Shown: positions 15,244-24,525, numbered from the stretch's first letter. The stretch: 41,580 nt of DNA from Peribacillus psychrosaccharolyticus ATCC 23296 (GCF_000305495.1 NZ_AJTN02000154.1:1-41580), one strand, 5' to 3'. The notes: generated from the sequence alone by a model not told the origin. Translations and numbers: made by a program.

Positions 15244-16029
15244 TTGAAGAAAATCAGCATTTTGACATTGGCCATCTGTTTGTGTCTGCCAGTTACTGCA
15301 AGTGCAGCTGCCGATTCGTATGGATGGGGCTTTAATAAAGGGAAAAATGGACAGCCTGCCGATGCTGGTCCAAAGTTTGAAAATATGATCAAAAAATCCG
15401 CTGCTATTTACAAAGGAGATCCTAGAAAAAAAGAGATTTATTTAACGTTTGATAATGGCTATGAAAATGGATATACGGGGGATATTTTAAATGTACTGCG
15501 TCGTCAGCATGTTCCAGCAGCATTTTTTATCACAGGCCATTACTTAAAAACAGCACCTGAGTTGGTTGTCAGAATGGTAAAAGAAAATCATATTGTGGGT
15601 AATCATTCGTGGACACATCCAGATATGAGCCGTTCGTCAGATGAAGTAATCCGCCAAGAGTTAAGACGGGTGAAAGAAGAAACAGAAAAACTAACCGGAC
15701 AGCAAACGATGAACTACCTTCGTCCACCGCGCGGCGTATTTAATGAACGAACGATGGCAGTAGCAAAGAAAGAAGGGTACACCCATGTTTTTTGGTCACT
15801 TGCATACCGGGATTGGGTTGTTGATCAACAACGAGGTGCTAAGTATGCGTATGATGAAGTGATGAAGCAGATTCATCCAGGGGCAATCCTGCTTTTGCAT
15901 ACCGTATCTAAGGATAATGCCGAAGCCTTAGACTCCATTATTACCGATTTGAAAAAACAAGGATACGTGTTTAAAAGTCTTGATCAGTTAATGATTGATC
16001 AACAGCTGCCTTCTCCTATGCTTTACTAA
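15244..16029 (+). CDS. pdaA: Delta-lactam-biosynthetic de-N-acetylase PdaA
   Basis: PdaA removes acetyl groups from muramic acid in spore cortex peptidoglycan, allowing muramic delta-lactam formation that germination enzymes need. The 261-residue protein has a signal peptide (about residues 1-22, core LTLAICLCLPVTASA) and a NodB polysaccharide deacetylase domain with TFDNGYENGYTG, the metal-binding HSWTHPDMS, RPPRG, and LLLHTVS near the end. The Asn in TFDNG, where most deacetylases have Asp, is typical of PdaA. The start is a TTG with GGGAGG 9 bases upstream. It is probably expressed in the forespore, but I could not find a clear sigma-G promoter. Confidence 0.92.
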   Translation: MKKISILTLAICLCLPVTASAAADSYGWGFNKGKNGQPADAGPKFENMIKKSAAIYKGDPRKKEIYLTFDNGYENGYTGDILNVLRRQHVPAAFFITGHYLKTAPELVVRMVKENHIVGNHSWTHPDMSRSSDEVIRQELRRVKEETEKLTGQQTMNYLRPPRGVFNERTMAVAKKEGYTHVFWSLAYRDWVVDQQRGAKYAYDEVMKQIHPGAILLLHTVSKDNAEALDSIITDLKKQGYVFKSLDQLMIDQQLPSPMLY

Positions 16030-16121
16030 GCAGTCTTCTGAAGGAAATAAGCTACTTCCTGAAGGGAATAAATCGTTTTTATGTTGAATAGATTAACCAT
16101 ATACCCCCCTCATTCATACAG

Positions 16122-16167
16122 AAAAACAAGGCTCAGGCCGGCTTCCGCCATTTCTGAGCTTGTTTTT
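16122..16167. terminator. Terminator between pdaA and the permease pair
   Basis: AAAAACAAG-G-CTCAG (16122-16136) pairs with CTGAGCTTGTTTTT (16154-16167), with one bulged base and T runs at both outer ends. The stop codon of the leftward permease gene (16133-16135) lies inside the left arm. Confidence 0.8.
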
Positions 16168-17092
16168 CAATAAATGCATTTAATTTTGGCTGACCTTTGG
16201 GAAGCTGATTTACGTAATGCCTTCGAATTCCGTCTGAAAGAGCGTGGAAGGAGAGCATTGCTGCAGTTATAAAAGCAGCCGCTGATAGCGGAATCCATGG
16301 GGCTGGATCAATGTCAAAATAAAAATTGGATAAATAAGTCGCCCAGTTGGGTAATGTATTTTGGAATTCATAAGTAGCAAGTCCCCCAGGAACTCCGCCA
16401 ATTGGAATCATGGCTTGCGCTAAAAAAATATTGAAAATCCCTAGTTGGCCGAGTAGAAACAGGATACTGCCAACATGGCTAAAAAAGTGGGACAGCCATT
16501 GTGAGAAACAATTTGGCCAGTAATACCATTTAAACAATCCCCAAAAACCGGTTCCCATGACCACTCCCGATTGAAAATAGTCGGTCGTTTGGATAATCAG
16601 AATGCTTTTCCTTACAAATTCGGCTAATTTCCCTGTTTCAATCACAATGATAGCCCCAACAAGGTAGTAGAAGCGGTGTGGGGAGAATATGAAAAAAGGG
16701 ATGGTGGCAAAGAAGATGACAAAAAAGAGAAGCGGAATTCTAGAAAACACTCCATTCCAAGCCTTTAATAACCAGTGAATCCCGCGATTATGAGCAGCCC
16801 CTGCCCCTAAAACAAGTGCGAGTGAAAACGCAATAATGCTGATGCTTAATACAGTCAGTAAGGTATATCGGGTGCCCATAATAAGTGCACTATACATATC
16901 TACGCCTTTTCGATCGGAACCAAATGGAAAATCAGCATCGGGTGAGAAGATCGGAATATTGAAGAGATCTTTCCAATAAAAATTCTGCTTTAGTTGAGCA
17001 TCCACGCCTGGAAAATTTGGACCTAAAAAGATAATAATCAAAAAAATAAAACAACCGAGGGTACCCAGCCATAACGACCAATTTCTGTTCAT
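16133..17092 (-). CDS. Oligopeptide/nickel-type ABC transporter permease (OppC/DppC-like)
   Basis: This 319-residue membrane protein has a long extracytoplasmic loop after the first helix containing PIFSPDADFPFGSDRKGVDM, the FGTDxxGRD-like stretch typical of DppC/OppC proteins (here SDRKGVDM). A permease core with about five more helices follows. The usual coupling motif (EAA loop) is only loosely recognisable, around residues 158-182. The ATG overlaps the stop of the partner permease by four bases. No binding protein or ATPase gene is adjacent. Confidence 0.85.
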   Translation of the reverse strand: MNRNWSLWLGTLGCFIFLIIIFLGPNFPGVDAQLKQNFYWKDLFNIPIFSPDADFPFGSDRKGVDMYSALIMGTRYTLLTVLSISIIAFSLALVLGAGAAHNRGIHWLLKAWNGVFSRIPLLFFVIFFATIPFFIFSPHRFYYLVGAIIVIETGKLAEFVRKSILIIQTTDYFQSGVVMGTGFWGLFKWYYWPNCFSQWLSHFFSHVGSILFLLGQLGIFNIFLAQAMIPIGGVPGGLATYEFQNTLPNWATYLSNFYFDIDPAPWIPLSAAAFITAAMLSFHALSDGIRRHYVNQLPKGQPKLNAFIEKQAQKWRKPA

Positions 17093-18030
17093 GACGCAGC
17101 CTCCTCTTTCTGCTTCGTTAAAAAATGAGTAAGGATGGAGTCAATCCATTGGACAATTAAAAGAACAAAAATAATTAAAAAGCTAAACCCGATAAAAGCA
17201 CCAGGATCGATTGGAAGCGGCTGGCCAGGCAACATTTTAGTCTGAATGGCAAGAATAGAAAGCAGCCTTGTGCCAATTCCACGGTACATGGTCAAAAATT
17301 CAACTACGAGCATGGCAGACAGTAGAGTCATGACGACGGGCATAAAGTGAAGCAGCAGTTTTGGATAACAGTTTCGCAGGGCGTGCTTCCATATAATCAT
17401 TCTCCGAGGTACTCCTTTTGAAAGTGCGGTTCGGATATAATCTTTCTGTTCCTCTTCTTCGAGCGCTTCAGCTGTATACTTAGCGATTAAAGAGACTGGA
17501 TACATACTCAAAAAGAGTATTGGCATGATGATGTTATACCATTGTTCATCACCATACATATCAACTTTAATGAAGCCTTGGTCCATAAGGAAGAATAAGA
17601 AAGTTTGAACAGAGAAGATGATAAAGAAGTCTGGGATCGACTGACCAAGCCATGTTGTAAATGTACCAAAAAGTTTCCGAGGCCCTTTTTGATAGGTATA
17701 ATCATAGACACCTTTGATAATACCGAGAATAATACTGAGTAAGAATGCAGGAATCATAATTTTTAGACTGCGGAGGCCATAATGATGCAACTCAGTCTCT
17801 ACAGGGATCTTAAATTGAGTGGTACCAAGACTTTTGTTTTCTTTCACGTCCCTATAATAATTCACAATATTCTCTTCATAAGCCTTCCAGCTGAAATCCC
17901 ATGCCATATAATCAATTGTACCAATTCGTTCAAAGGTGGTTTCCCTGGGAATTAGGGCTGCTAGAACAATAATCACAGCTATTGAGACCCAAAAGAATAA
18001 ATTCACCAATAACTTTAAAAAGAGTGTCAT
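17089..18030 (-). CDS. Oligopeptide/nickel-type ABC transporter permease (OppB/DppB-like)
   Basis: This 313-residue membrane protein has an N-terminal helix, a roughly 80-residue external segment and about five further helices. The EAA-type coupling loop is good: DYIRTALSKGVPRRMIIWKHALRNC (residues 191-215), matching the DppB pattern YVRTARAKGL. AAGGAG lies upstream of the ATG. It is translationally coupled to the OppC-like gene downstream. The pair presumably forms the membrane channel of an ABC importer whose substrate and other parts cannot be seen here. Confidence 0.87.
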   Translation of the reverse strand: MTLFLKLLVNLFFWVSIAVIIVLAALIPRETTFERIGTIDYMAWDFSWKAYEENIVNYYRDVKENKSLGTTQFKIPVETELHHYGLRSLKIMIPAFLLSIILGIIKGVYDYTYQKGPRKLFGTFTTWLGQSIPDFFIIFSVQTFLFFLMDQGFIKVDMYGDEQWYNIIMPILFLSMYPVSLIAKYTAEALEEEEQKDYIRTALSKGVPRRMIIWKHALRNCYPKLLLHFMPVVMTLLSAMLVVEFLTMYRGIGTRLLSILAIQTKMLPGQPLPIDPGAFIGFSFLIIFVLLIVQWIDSILTHFLTKQKEEAAS

Positions 18031-18141
18031 AAAAATCTCCTTGGTAAGTTTTGGTTAATTATACCTAAATATTTAAAATATTGGAACAACTATGTGTGAT
18101 TGTTTTGTCCAGCGTATTGGGAAGTAATTAAAGAGGAAACA

Positions 18142-18150
18142 TGATATAAT
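18142..18150 (+). promoter_or_regulatory. Extended -10 promoter of the glycosylase-rlmCD operon
   Basis: TGATATAAT is an extended -10 element 31 bases upstream of the start codon. No -35 box at normal spacing is apparent. Confidence 0.5.
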
Positions 18151-18180
18151 ACGGGGAAAACTGTTAAAGGCAGGAATACT

Positions 18181-19065
18181 ATGTGGACGAAAACTATTAG
18201 GGTTCAACCGCCTTATGATTTCGATTTAGTAGTAGAGCGTTTGGCGCTCGATCCCCTTCATGTAATCAACAGAGAAGAACGGACAGTAAGGGTTCCGTTA
18301 TATATAGAAAAAAAGCCAGTTGTTCTAACCGTGAAAGCGGAAGGAAGTACGGATGATCCCTCGTTTACAATCAGCGGGAACACAGAGGAGCAAATGGAAC
18401 AAGGATTAACCCGAGTAAAAAAGGTCTTTCATTTTCATCAGCCGCTGCAGGACATTTCGACCCATTTTGAAGATACAGATTTAAAGGGGTTATTTACAGA
18501 CCATCGCGGCACACCGATTGTACTCGACTTTGATTACTACAGCTGTCTCGTAAAGTGCATCGTCCATCAGCAGCTAAACTTGGCCTTTGCACATACTTTA
18601 ACTGAACGCTATGTGAAGACTTTCGGCTTTGAGCTCGACGGAGCCTGGTTTTATCCATCACCAAGAACAGCAGCAAACCTGACTGTTGAACAGCTTCGAG
18701 ACATTCAGTTCAGCGGACGAAAAGCAGAATATGTAATTGGACTATCTCAGGAAATCACCGCGGGCCGTCTGGATCTTGAACAGCTTGCGCAGAGATCGGA
18801 TCAAGAAATTATCGAGACATTGACAAAGATTCGCGGTATCGGAAAATGGACTGCGGAAAACTTTTTATTATTTGGAGTTGGCCGTCCTAATCTGTTTCCT
18901 AAAGCAGATATCGGGATTCAAAACGCAATAAAGCAGTTATTTGGACTGCCGCAAAAACCAACACAAGAGGAAATGGAGAAATTCAGTATAAACTGGTCTC
19001 CATACCTAAGTTATGCGTCTCTTTATTTATGGAGAAGCATTGAAAAACGGAGTGATAAGAAATGA
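18181..19065 (+). CDS. yfjP: DNA-3-methyladenine glycosylase II (YfjP, AlkA-like)
   Basis: This enzyme removes alkylated purines from DNA in base excision repair. The 294-residue protein has an AlkA-like N-terminal domain and a helix-hairpin-helix GPD domain: [20 protein letters not shown] (about residues 219-238) followed by FPKADIGIQ, in which the Asp is the expected catalytic residue. CAGGAA lies upstream of the ATG. It overlaps rlmCD by four bases, as in the B. subtilis yfjP-yfjO pair, so the two form an operon. Confidence 0.9.
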   Translation: MWTKTIRVQPPYDFDLVVERLALDPLHVINREERTVRVPLYIEKKPVVLTVKAEGSTDDPSFTISGNTEEQMEQGLTRVKKVFHFHQPLQDISTHFEDTDLKGLFTDHRGTPIVLDFDYYSCLVKCIVHQQLNLAFAHTLTERYVKTFGFELDGAWFYPSPRTAANLTVEQLRDIQFSGRKAEYVIGLSQEITAGRLDLEQLAQRSDQEIIETLTKIRGIGKWTAENFLLFGVGRPNLFPKADIGIQNAIKQLFGLPQKPTQEEMEKFSINWSPYLSYASLYLWRSIEKRSDKK

Positions 19066-20441
19066 CAAATTCAGAAGACATCAAACTCGAATTAGGACAA
19101 ACATTTCCATTAACTATAAAACGCTTGGGTATTAATGGTGAAGGCGTAGGCTTTTTTAAAAAGAGCGTCGTTTTCGTACCTGGAGCACTTCCAGGCGAGG
19201 AAGTGGTTGTAGAAGCAACCAAGCTTCATCCAAAATTCACAGAAGCTAAAATTAAAAATATCCGAAAAGAATCCGTTCACCGGGTTTCAGCGCCTTGCCC
19301 AATATACGAGCAATGCGGAGGGTGTCAACTTCAGCATTTAGACTACAGCCAGCAGCTTGTAGAAAAACGTGATCTTGTTCTTCAAGCAATGGAACGCCAT
19401 GCAAAACTTACAGCAGATCAAGTTGAAATTCGTCCGACTATTGGGATGGACGACCCATGGAATTACCGGAATAAGAGCCAATACCAAGTAGGGCTCCGTG
19501 ATGGCAAAATCATCGCAGGGTTGTACGGAATGAATTCACATAATTTAATTGATATCCCCAATTGTTTGGTGCAGCATAAATCCAGTAATAAAGTCACACG
19601 AATCATTAAAAAGATTCTGAAGAATGAAGACATTTCGATTTATAACGAAAAAACGAAAAAAGGTGCTGTCCGCACGGTGATAACCCGTGTCGGATTCGAA
19701 AGTAAAGAAGTACAAGTCGTCATCGTTACCAGCACACGAGAATTACCTAAAAAGGATCGAATCATTGAACTGATTCATGGACAGCTTCCTGAGGTTAAAT
19801 CAATTGTCCAAAATGTAAACAACGAAGACACGTCACTTATTTTTGGTAAGGAAACGATTCACCTAGCAGGAGAACAGGTTATTAATGAAACACTTGGCGA
19901 CCTTTCATACGAGTTATCAGCTCGTACATTCTTCCAGCTAAACCCAATCCAAACGGTTAAACTTTACGATGAAGTTAAAGAGGCAGCTGCTCTCACCGGT
20001 ACGGAAAAAGTGGTTGATGCCTATTGCGGCGTTGGTAGTATCGGCCTTTGGCTATCAGAAGAAGCAGCAGAGGTTCGCGGCATGGACACGATTGAAGAAT
20101 CGATTGAAGACGCCAAAGAAAATGCCATTCGTCATGATCGTGCAAATATCTCATTCGAAGTCGGAAAAGCAGAACAAGTCCTCCCTCGCTGGATTAAAGA
20201 AGGCTTCGAACCTGATGTTATCGTTGTCGACCCACCACGCTCAGGCTGTGATGACGCCCTGCTGCAAACCATTCTAGACGTAAAACCGAAGAAAATTGTC
20301 TACGTATCGTGCAACCCATCCACACTTGCTAAGGATATCGATATCCTGAACAAATACTATCAAGTAGAATTCATGCAGCCAGTGGACATGTTCCCTCAGA
20401 CAAGCCATGTTGAAGTAGTTACGAAATTAACATTGAAATAA
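19062..20441 (+). CDS. rlmCD: 23S rRNA (uracil-C5)-methyltransferase RlmCD
   Basis: RlmCD makes 5-methyluridine at positions 747 and 1939 of 23S rRNA. The 459-residue protein has an N-terminal TRAM domain (to about residue 70), a cluster-type cysteine group ([11 protein letters not shown], about 85-95, with CLVQH near 168), and a C-terminal SAM methyltransferase domain ([36 protein letters not shown]). The Cys in VSCNPSTL is the catalytic nucleophile. The start overlaps the end of the glycosylase gene (ATGA). A strong terminator follows. Confidence 0.93.
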   Translation: MTNSEDIKLELGQTFPLTIKRLGINGEGVGFFKKSVVFVPGALPGEEVVVEATKLHPKFTEAKIKNIRKESVHRVSAPCPIYEQCGGCQLQHLDYSQQLVEKRDLVLQAMERHAKLTADQVEIRPTIGMDDPWNYRNKSQYQVGLRDGKIIAGLYGMNSHNLIDIPNCLVQHKSSNKVTRIIKKILKNEDISIYNEKTKKGAVRTVITRVGFESKEVQVVIVTSTRELPKKDRIIELIHGQLPEVKSIVQNVNNEDTSLIFGKETIHLAGEQVINETLGDLSYELSARTFFQLNPIQTVKLYDEVKEAAALTGTEKVVDAYCGVGSIGLWLSEEAAEVRGMDTIEESIEDAKENAIRHDRANISFEVGKAEQVLPRWIKEGFEPDVIVVDPPRSGCDDALLQTILDVKPKKIVYVSCNPSTLAKDIDILNKYYQVEFMQPVDMFPQTSHVEVVTKLTLK

Positions 20442-20452
20442 AGTAAAAAAGG

Positions 20453-20495
20453 CACCCAATTCAGGAAGCACTTCTTCTGAATTAGGTGTTTTTTT
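20453..20495 (+). terminator. Terminator of the glycosylase-rlmCD operon
   Basis: CACCCAATTCAG (20453-20464) pairs with CTGAATTAGGTG (20477-20488), one mismatch, followed by seven T. Confidence 0.92.
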
Positions 20496-20600
20496 CATTA
20501 GTAAATGTATATGGTGCTTGTCTCGGTTATTGATTAGTTTTAATGATAGCAATAATTAATCCAAATCATTGTAAGTATAACCAGGGAATTGAACAACAGC

Positions 20601-21347
20601 CTATTTTTCTTTGCGCAATGCATCCATTAATTCTGGTCCTGCATTTAAATTACTGCTGACGATTTGTTTAGGGGTTAGTGCCATCCACTGTGTTAACGAT
20701 ATATCCGCATATTTAGAGCTTTTAAATACTTCTAAATACCAAAGCGTTTCTTTACCCGTATTTTGAACATAGTGTCCGTAACAGAAAGGGATATATCCTA
20801 CATCTCCCGCCCTCACATCAAATGTGCTTGCTGTACCGTCTGCAGCGAATCCCGTCATACGTCCTTGACCTGATAAAAAATACAGCCATTCATCATTATT
20901 TGGGTGCCAATGCAATTCTCTTAAGGCTCCTGGTAAAATTTCCACAAGCGCTACAGAAATTTTTTCGGACACTGGGAAATTTGTAGAGTCAGCAATTCGG
21001 ACTGAGCCGCCCGGAGACTTAATGGGTTCTTGACCAAGTAAATTATGCGTAAAGTTTCTCGTACCAAATGGATCAGGAATAGAGACACTCTCGAGAGATC
21101 CAGGAATATCGCCTTGGTAAATATATTTCTCCTGCTTTGGGATATTATCAAATGCACTCAAGGGTACGCAAAATGAAAATCGTAAGTTTGGCACTGTTCC
21201 TGCATCCGTAACTGGCGGTACAAGCATATCTGGATTTCACGCACGCAAAATATCACGTGGTCCGGGATCCGTTGCGCCAGCTCCATCAGCCCGAATAGGT
21301 TCCGGTATTTCACCAGCATAAACTTTGAAATCAATTGGCTTTGGCAA
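20601..21347 (-). pseudogene. Oxalate decarboxylase (OxdC/OxdD family) pseudogene, internally deleted
   Basis: Intact family members are bicupins of about 385 residues that split oxalate to formate and CO2 using manganese. Here a TTG start at 21347, preceded by GGGAGG, opens a frame encoding LPKPIDFKVYAGEIPEPIRA, then GATDPGPRDILRA, and then an in-frame TGA (21237-21239). The frame continues with [20 protein letters not shown] and jumps near 21170 to sequence of the second half ([20 protein letters not shown]). The second cupin looks intact, with HWHPNNDEW and GHYVQ as metal ligands, but the first cupin with its metal site and catalytic Glu lid is missing, about 135 residues. The remaining 208-codon frame (from 21227) could make a single-cupin protein only if translated from an internal start. 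Confidence 0.88.
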
Positions 21348-21492
21348 TTGTATTCCTCCCGTAAATACGTATTCACCTGAACTAGCTTAAACCTGAAAAT
21401 AGGCATTACTACAACTGAATGCCTTGATAAATTCTATTATGCTGAATCCCTTTCATCTCACTTCGTAGACAAATAACGTTAAGGGGAATTAA

Positions 21493-21525
21493 AAAAAGAG
21501 ATAATGAACTCATTATCTCTTTTTA
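21493..21525. terminator. Orphan stem-loop terminator upstream of the oxalate decarboxylase pseudogene
   Basis: A perfect stem (GAGATAATGA / TCATTATCTC, 2-base loop) is flanked by an A run and a T run, giving 15 paired bases and a terminator on either strand. No intact gene ends at it: the pseudogene starts left of it and yitT starts right of it. Confidence 0.85.
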
Positions 21526-21675
21526 AATATCCAGTTAATTAATTCTTTCCCTTGTTGAAGAGAAAGTTGATTTGTACTTATTGAAGTGACGTGTAATTAA
21601 TCGTAGGGTGTAAGGATGGGTTTTGATCGGGACCTTTGTATTTAGTTCTTTAATAAGATAAGCTATACTTTATTA
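21513..21675 (-). pseudogene. Possible 3' remnant of a lost leftward gene
   Basis: On the minus strand a frame ending at a TAA inside the terminator stem (21513-21515) encodes QLSLQQGKELINWIFKKR, and an overlapping frame to its right reads AYLIKELNTKVPIKTHPY and onward for some 40 codons. Neither has a start codon. Position before a strong terminator and between a pseudogene and yitT suggests decay, but A/T-rich noncoding DNA can look like this. I recognise no family. Confidence 0.25.
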
Positions 21676-21731
21676 TAGTGAAGAAATTACGGGAGAGATT
21701 CTTTAAATTTTTAGTGAAATGGAGAAAATAA

Positions 21732-22604
21732 ATGAGTGATAAAACAAAACAAAAATCAAAATTGCTGAAGGTATCTTCAAAAGTATTATTAATTATTATC
21801 GGAGCCATGATCACAGCTTATGGACTAGAAGCAGTACTAATCCCAAATAACGTTTCAGATGGTGGGGTAACAGGGCTAAGTATTGTGGGTTCGCAACTTT
21901 TTGGTTTACCGTTGGGGCTTCTAATTGGTGTTATAAATATTCCATTTGTTTGGTTAGGATATAAACAGATTGGTAAAAGTTTCGCTATTTATTCTGTTAT
22001 CGGTATTGCTTCATTGGCGGTTGGAACGATTGTCATGCATCATGTCCCTACGATTATTGAAGGGGATACATTATTAATTACCGTTGTTGGTGGTATTATC
22101 ATCGGTTTCGGTATGGGTTTAGCCTTGCGTAATGGCGGTGCTTTAGACGGAATTGATATGTTAGCCGTCTTGCTTTCAAAAAAATTACCGTTTGGAACAA
22201 GTGATTTAATCCTGTTTTTGAACACGTTTGTGTTTATTGTTGTATCAACTGTATTTGGACTTCAAGGGGCTATTCTTTCTGCAATTGCCTACTTTATTGC
22301 TTCTAAGGTTATACATATTGTCGAAGAAGGTTTGAGCGGTTCTAAAACCTTTAAAATTATTACGAAACAACCTGAGTTGATGGTAGAAACGATTCGTGAT
22401 CGGTTAGGCCGTGGAGCTACTTACAATGATGCTTATGGCGGGTATTCAAATGAACAGTTTAAAGAGATTACTTGTATTATTAACCGTTTGGAAGAAAGTA
22501 AGATGAAAGAAATTATTCACGAGATTGATCAAAACGCTTTTGTTACGGTATATGACGTAGCAGAAGTTAAAGGCGGTAGTTTTAAGAAGAAGGATATTCA
22601 TTAA
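21732..22604 (+). CDS. YitT family membrane protein (DUF2179 domain)
   Basis: This 290-residue protein has five or six hydrophobic segments in the first two thirds (for example LLIIIGAMITAYGLEAVLIP, residues 24-43, and GGALDGIDMLAVLLSKKL) and a soluble C-terminal DUF2179 domain (TFKIITKQPELMVETI to the end). Several paralogues exist in most Bacillus genomes; their transport or signalling role is not established. TGGAGAAA lies 5 bases upstream of the ATG. A terminator follows. Confidence 0.88.
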   Translation: MSDKTKQKSKLLKVSSKVLLIIIGAMITAYGLEAVLIPNNVSDGGVTGLSIVGSQLFGLPLGLLIGVINIPFVWLGYKQIGKSFAIYSVIGIASLAVGTIVMHHVPTIIEGDTLLITVVGGIIIGFGMGLALRNGGALDGIDMLAVLLSKKLPFGTSDLILFLNTFVFIVVSTVFGLQGAILSAIAYFIASKVIHIVEEGLSGSKTFKIITKQPELMVETIRDRLGRGATYNDAYGGYSNEQFKEITCIINRLEESKMKEIIHEIDQNAFVTVYDVAEVKGGSFKKKDIH

Positions 22605-22623
22605 TAAGTGAAAAACAGTATAG

Positions 22624-22655
22624 GACGGTACTCTAAACAGGAGTCCGTCTTTTTC
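22624..22655 (+). terminator. Terminator of the yitT-like gene
   Basis: GACGG-T-ACTC (22624-22633) pairs with GAGTCCGTC (22641-22649), with a bulged T, followed by a T run. The ribosome binding site of the next gene lies just after. Confidence 0.7.
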
Positions 22656-22678
22656 TTAAATTGAGGGGGGAACTGAAG

Positions 22679-23740
22679 ATGGAAATAGGTTTAACAACAT
22701 TTGTGGAGACAACTCCAGATGTCAAGACTGGTAAGGTAATCAGTCATGCGGAGCGTATACGAGAAGTCGTGGAGGAAATTGTGTTAGCAGACGAGGTGGG
22801 TTTGGACGTCTATGGTGTCGGCGAGCATCATCGGAGGGATTATGCGGCCTCATCACCAGCGGTTGTTTTAGCCGCAGCTGCTTCACAGACAAAACGGATA
22901 AGGCTTACTAGTGCTGTTACGGTGTTATCTTCGGACGATCCAGTGAGAGTGTTTGAACAATTTTCGACGCTCGATGCGATTTCAAATGGCCGTGCAGAAA
23001 TTATGGCGGGACGGGGTTCTTTCATCGAGTCCTTTCCGTTATTTGGGTATGATTTAGATGATTATAATGAATTGTTCGATGAGAAGCTGGACTTATTGTT
23101 AAAAATCCAGAAGTCCGAAAAGGTGACTTGGAATGGCAAGCATCGTCCGGCTATTCAAAATCTGGGTATCTACCCTATCCCAGTTCAAAATCCGTTACCT
23201 GTTTGGATTGCCAGCGGTGGGACTCCGCAATCAGTTGTTCGTGCAGGCATCCTTGGTCTACCGCTCGTCCTAGCCATTATCGGCGGAAGCCCGCGGCAGT
23301 TTGCCGGGCTCGTACAACTTTATAAAAGAGCCGCTAAAGAGGCTGGCCATGATGTAACTAAGCTGCCAATTGCCTCACATTCACACGGATTTATTGCCGA
23401 GAGTACAGAACTTGCAGCAGATAAATTCTTCCCTTCCACTCAGCAAGCGATGAATGTTATAGGAAGAGAGCGAGGGTGGGGGGAATATACGCGGGCAACG
23501 TTTGATTCTGCACGTAGTTTAGAAGGTGCGCTCTATGTTGGCGATACGGAGACAGTCGCAAAAAAAATTATTCATCTTCGCAAAAACGTGGGGATTACAC
23601 GCTTTATGCTGCATGTACCCGTGGGATCAATGCCGCATGATGATGTAATGAAGGCCATCGAACTGTTGGGCAAAGAGGTTGCCCCGATGGTTCGGGAGGA
23701 AATTGGCAGATGGGAAGCTAAGGGTGAAGAGGAATCGTAA
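22679..23740 (+). CDS. LLM-class flavin-dependent oxidoreductase (luciferase-like monooxygenase)
   Basis: This 353-residue protein adopts the bacterial-luciferase TIM barrel that uses reduced FMN or F420; in Bacillus FMN is expected. Signatures are GEHHRRDYAASSPAVVLAAA (about residues 46-65), TVLSSDDPVRVFEQFSTLDA and NGRAEIMAGRGS. The substrate is unknown. GAGGGGGGAA lies just upstream of the ATG at 22679; a TTG at 22661 would place the binding site inside the gene. It is a single-gene unit followed by a hairpin at 23821. Confidence 0.88.
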   Translation: MEIGLTTFVETTPDVKTGKVISHAERIREVVEEIVLADEVGLDVYGVGEHHRRDYAASSPAVVLAAAASQTKRIRLTSAVTVLSSDDPVRVFEQFSTLDAISNGRAEIMAGRGSFIESFPLFGYDLDDYNELFDEKLDLLLKIQKSEKVTWNGKHRPAIQNLGIYPIPVQNPLPVWIASGGTPQSVVRAGILGLPLVLAIIGGSPRQFAGLVQLYKRAAKEAGHDVTKLPIASHSHGFIAESTELAADKFFPSTQQAMNVIGRERGWGEYTRATFDSARSLEGALYVGDTETVAKKIIHLRKNVGITRFMLHVPVGSMPHDDVMKAIELLGKEVAPMVREEIGRWEAKGEEES

Positions 23741-23820
23741 GCTTTACGATGCTTATCCAAACTTAATGTCGTCTTAATCCTTTTTTAGGTATAATAAAAC
23801 ATACAGTACACTTACAGCAT

Positions 23821-23850
23821 CCGGGAATCTGTAATAGATTCTCGGATTTT
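23821..23850 (+). terminator. Terminator-like hairpin after the LLM oxidoreductase gene
   Basis: CCGGGAATCT (23821-23830) pairs with AGATTCTCGG (23836-23845), one mismatch, followed by ATTTTCATTT. It lies 80 bases after the stop codon. Confidence 0.65.
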
Positions 23851-23937
23851 CATTTGCCGTTTAGTATTCGAAGAAATTACTCGGGCAATGATAAAGATGA
23901 AGCTGCTGAAACAGGTACGATAATAGGAGGTTAATGG

Positions 23938-24468
23938 ATGCATAATCATGATATTTTAATCAGAGTACGCTATGCTCTAGATATAAAAAATAACGATATG
24001 GTAGAGATGTTTAAACTTGGCGGCGTGAACGTGACTAAAGAAGAAGTGCTAGAGATGCTTACCAAACCAAAAGAAGATGACTATGATGACTACGACGATG
24101 ATGTTGATTTTTATGAGTATGATGAGGAAGAAGATTCAATCAAGTGCAATAATAAGATGATGGAATCCTTTTTGAATGGCATGATTATTTTTAAAAGAGG
24201 GAAACAACAGCCAAAACCAGGACAACCAGAAAGCCCTGCACCGACAGGGAAGGAAAGTGTGAATAATGTCCTTCTTAAGAAATTGAAAATCGCTCTGAGC
24301 TTAACTAGTGAGGATATGATTGATATCCTGAAAGAAGCAGGTGTCGATATAACAAAAGGTGAGTTAGGTGCTATTCTAAGAAAAGAAGGACATCGAAATT
24401 ATAAACAGTGCGGCGACCGATATGCTCGTAACTTCTTAAAAGGGTTAACTTTGAAATATAGAGGATAA
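23938..24468 (+). CDS. DUF1456 family protein (YehS-like)
   Basis: This 176-residue protein contains two copies of the DUF1456 repeat: residues 1-75 (ILIRVRYALDIKNNDMVEMF) and about 108-176 (VLLKKLKIALSLTSEDMIDI). They are joined by a strongly acidic stretch rich in Asp and Tyr (about residues 48-65) and a Pro-rich spacer. Each repeat is predicted helical; the family's function is unknown. AGGAGG lies 7 bases upstream of the ATG. It has its own terminator. The acidic insert is longer than I expect for the family. Confidence 0.85.
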   Translation: MHNHDILIRVRYALDIKNNDMVEMFKLGGVNVTKEEVLEMLTKPKEDDYDDYDDDVDFYEYDEEEDSIKCNNKMMESFLNGMIIFKRGKQQPKPGQPESPAPTGKESVNNVLLKKLKIALSLTSEDMIDILKEAGVDITKGELGAILRKEGHRNYKQCGDRYARNFLKGLTLKYRG

Positions 24469-24480
24469 CGAGAAAACAAT

Positions 24481-24525
24481 AGGCTTGGGTGATAAGGAGA
24501 AATTCTTATTGCTTGAGCCTTTTTG
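24481..24525 (+). terminator. Terminator of the DUF1456 gene
   Basis: AGGCTTGGGTGATAAG (24481-24496) pairs imperfectly with CTTATTGCTTGAGCCT (24505-24520), followed by TTTTTG. Confidence 0.85.

Noticed and set aside
21471-21476. A CGTAGACAAA-like match near 21468-21477 as a further repeat-element end
   Set aside because: Only part of the end sequence matches and there is no adjacent GC-rich block, so chance is more likely although a hairpin follows.
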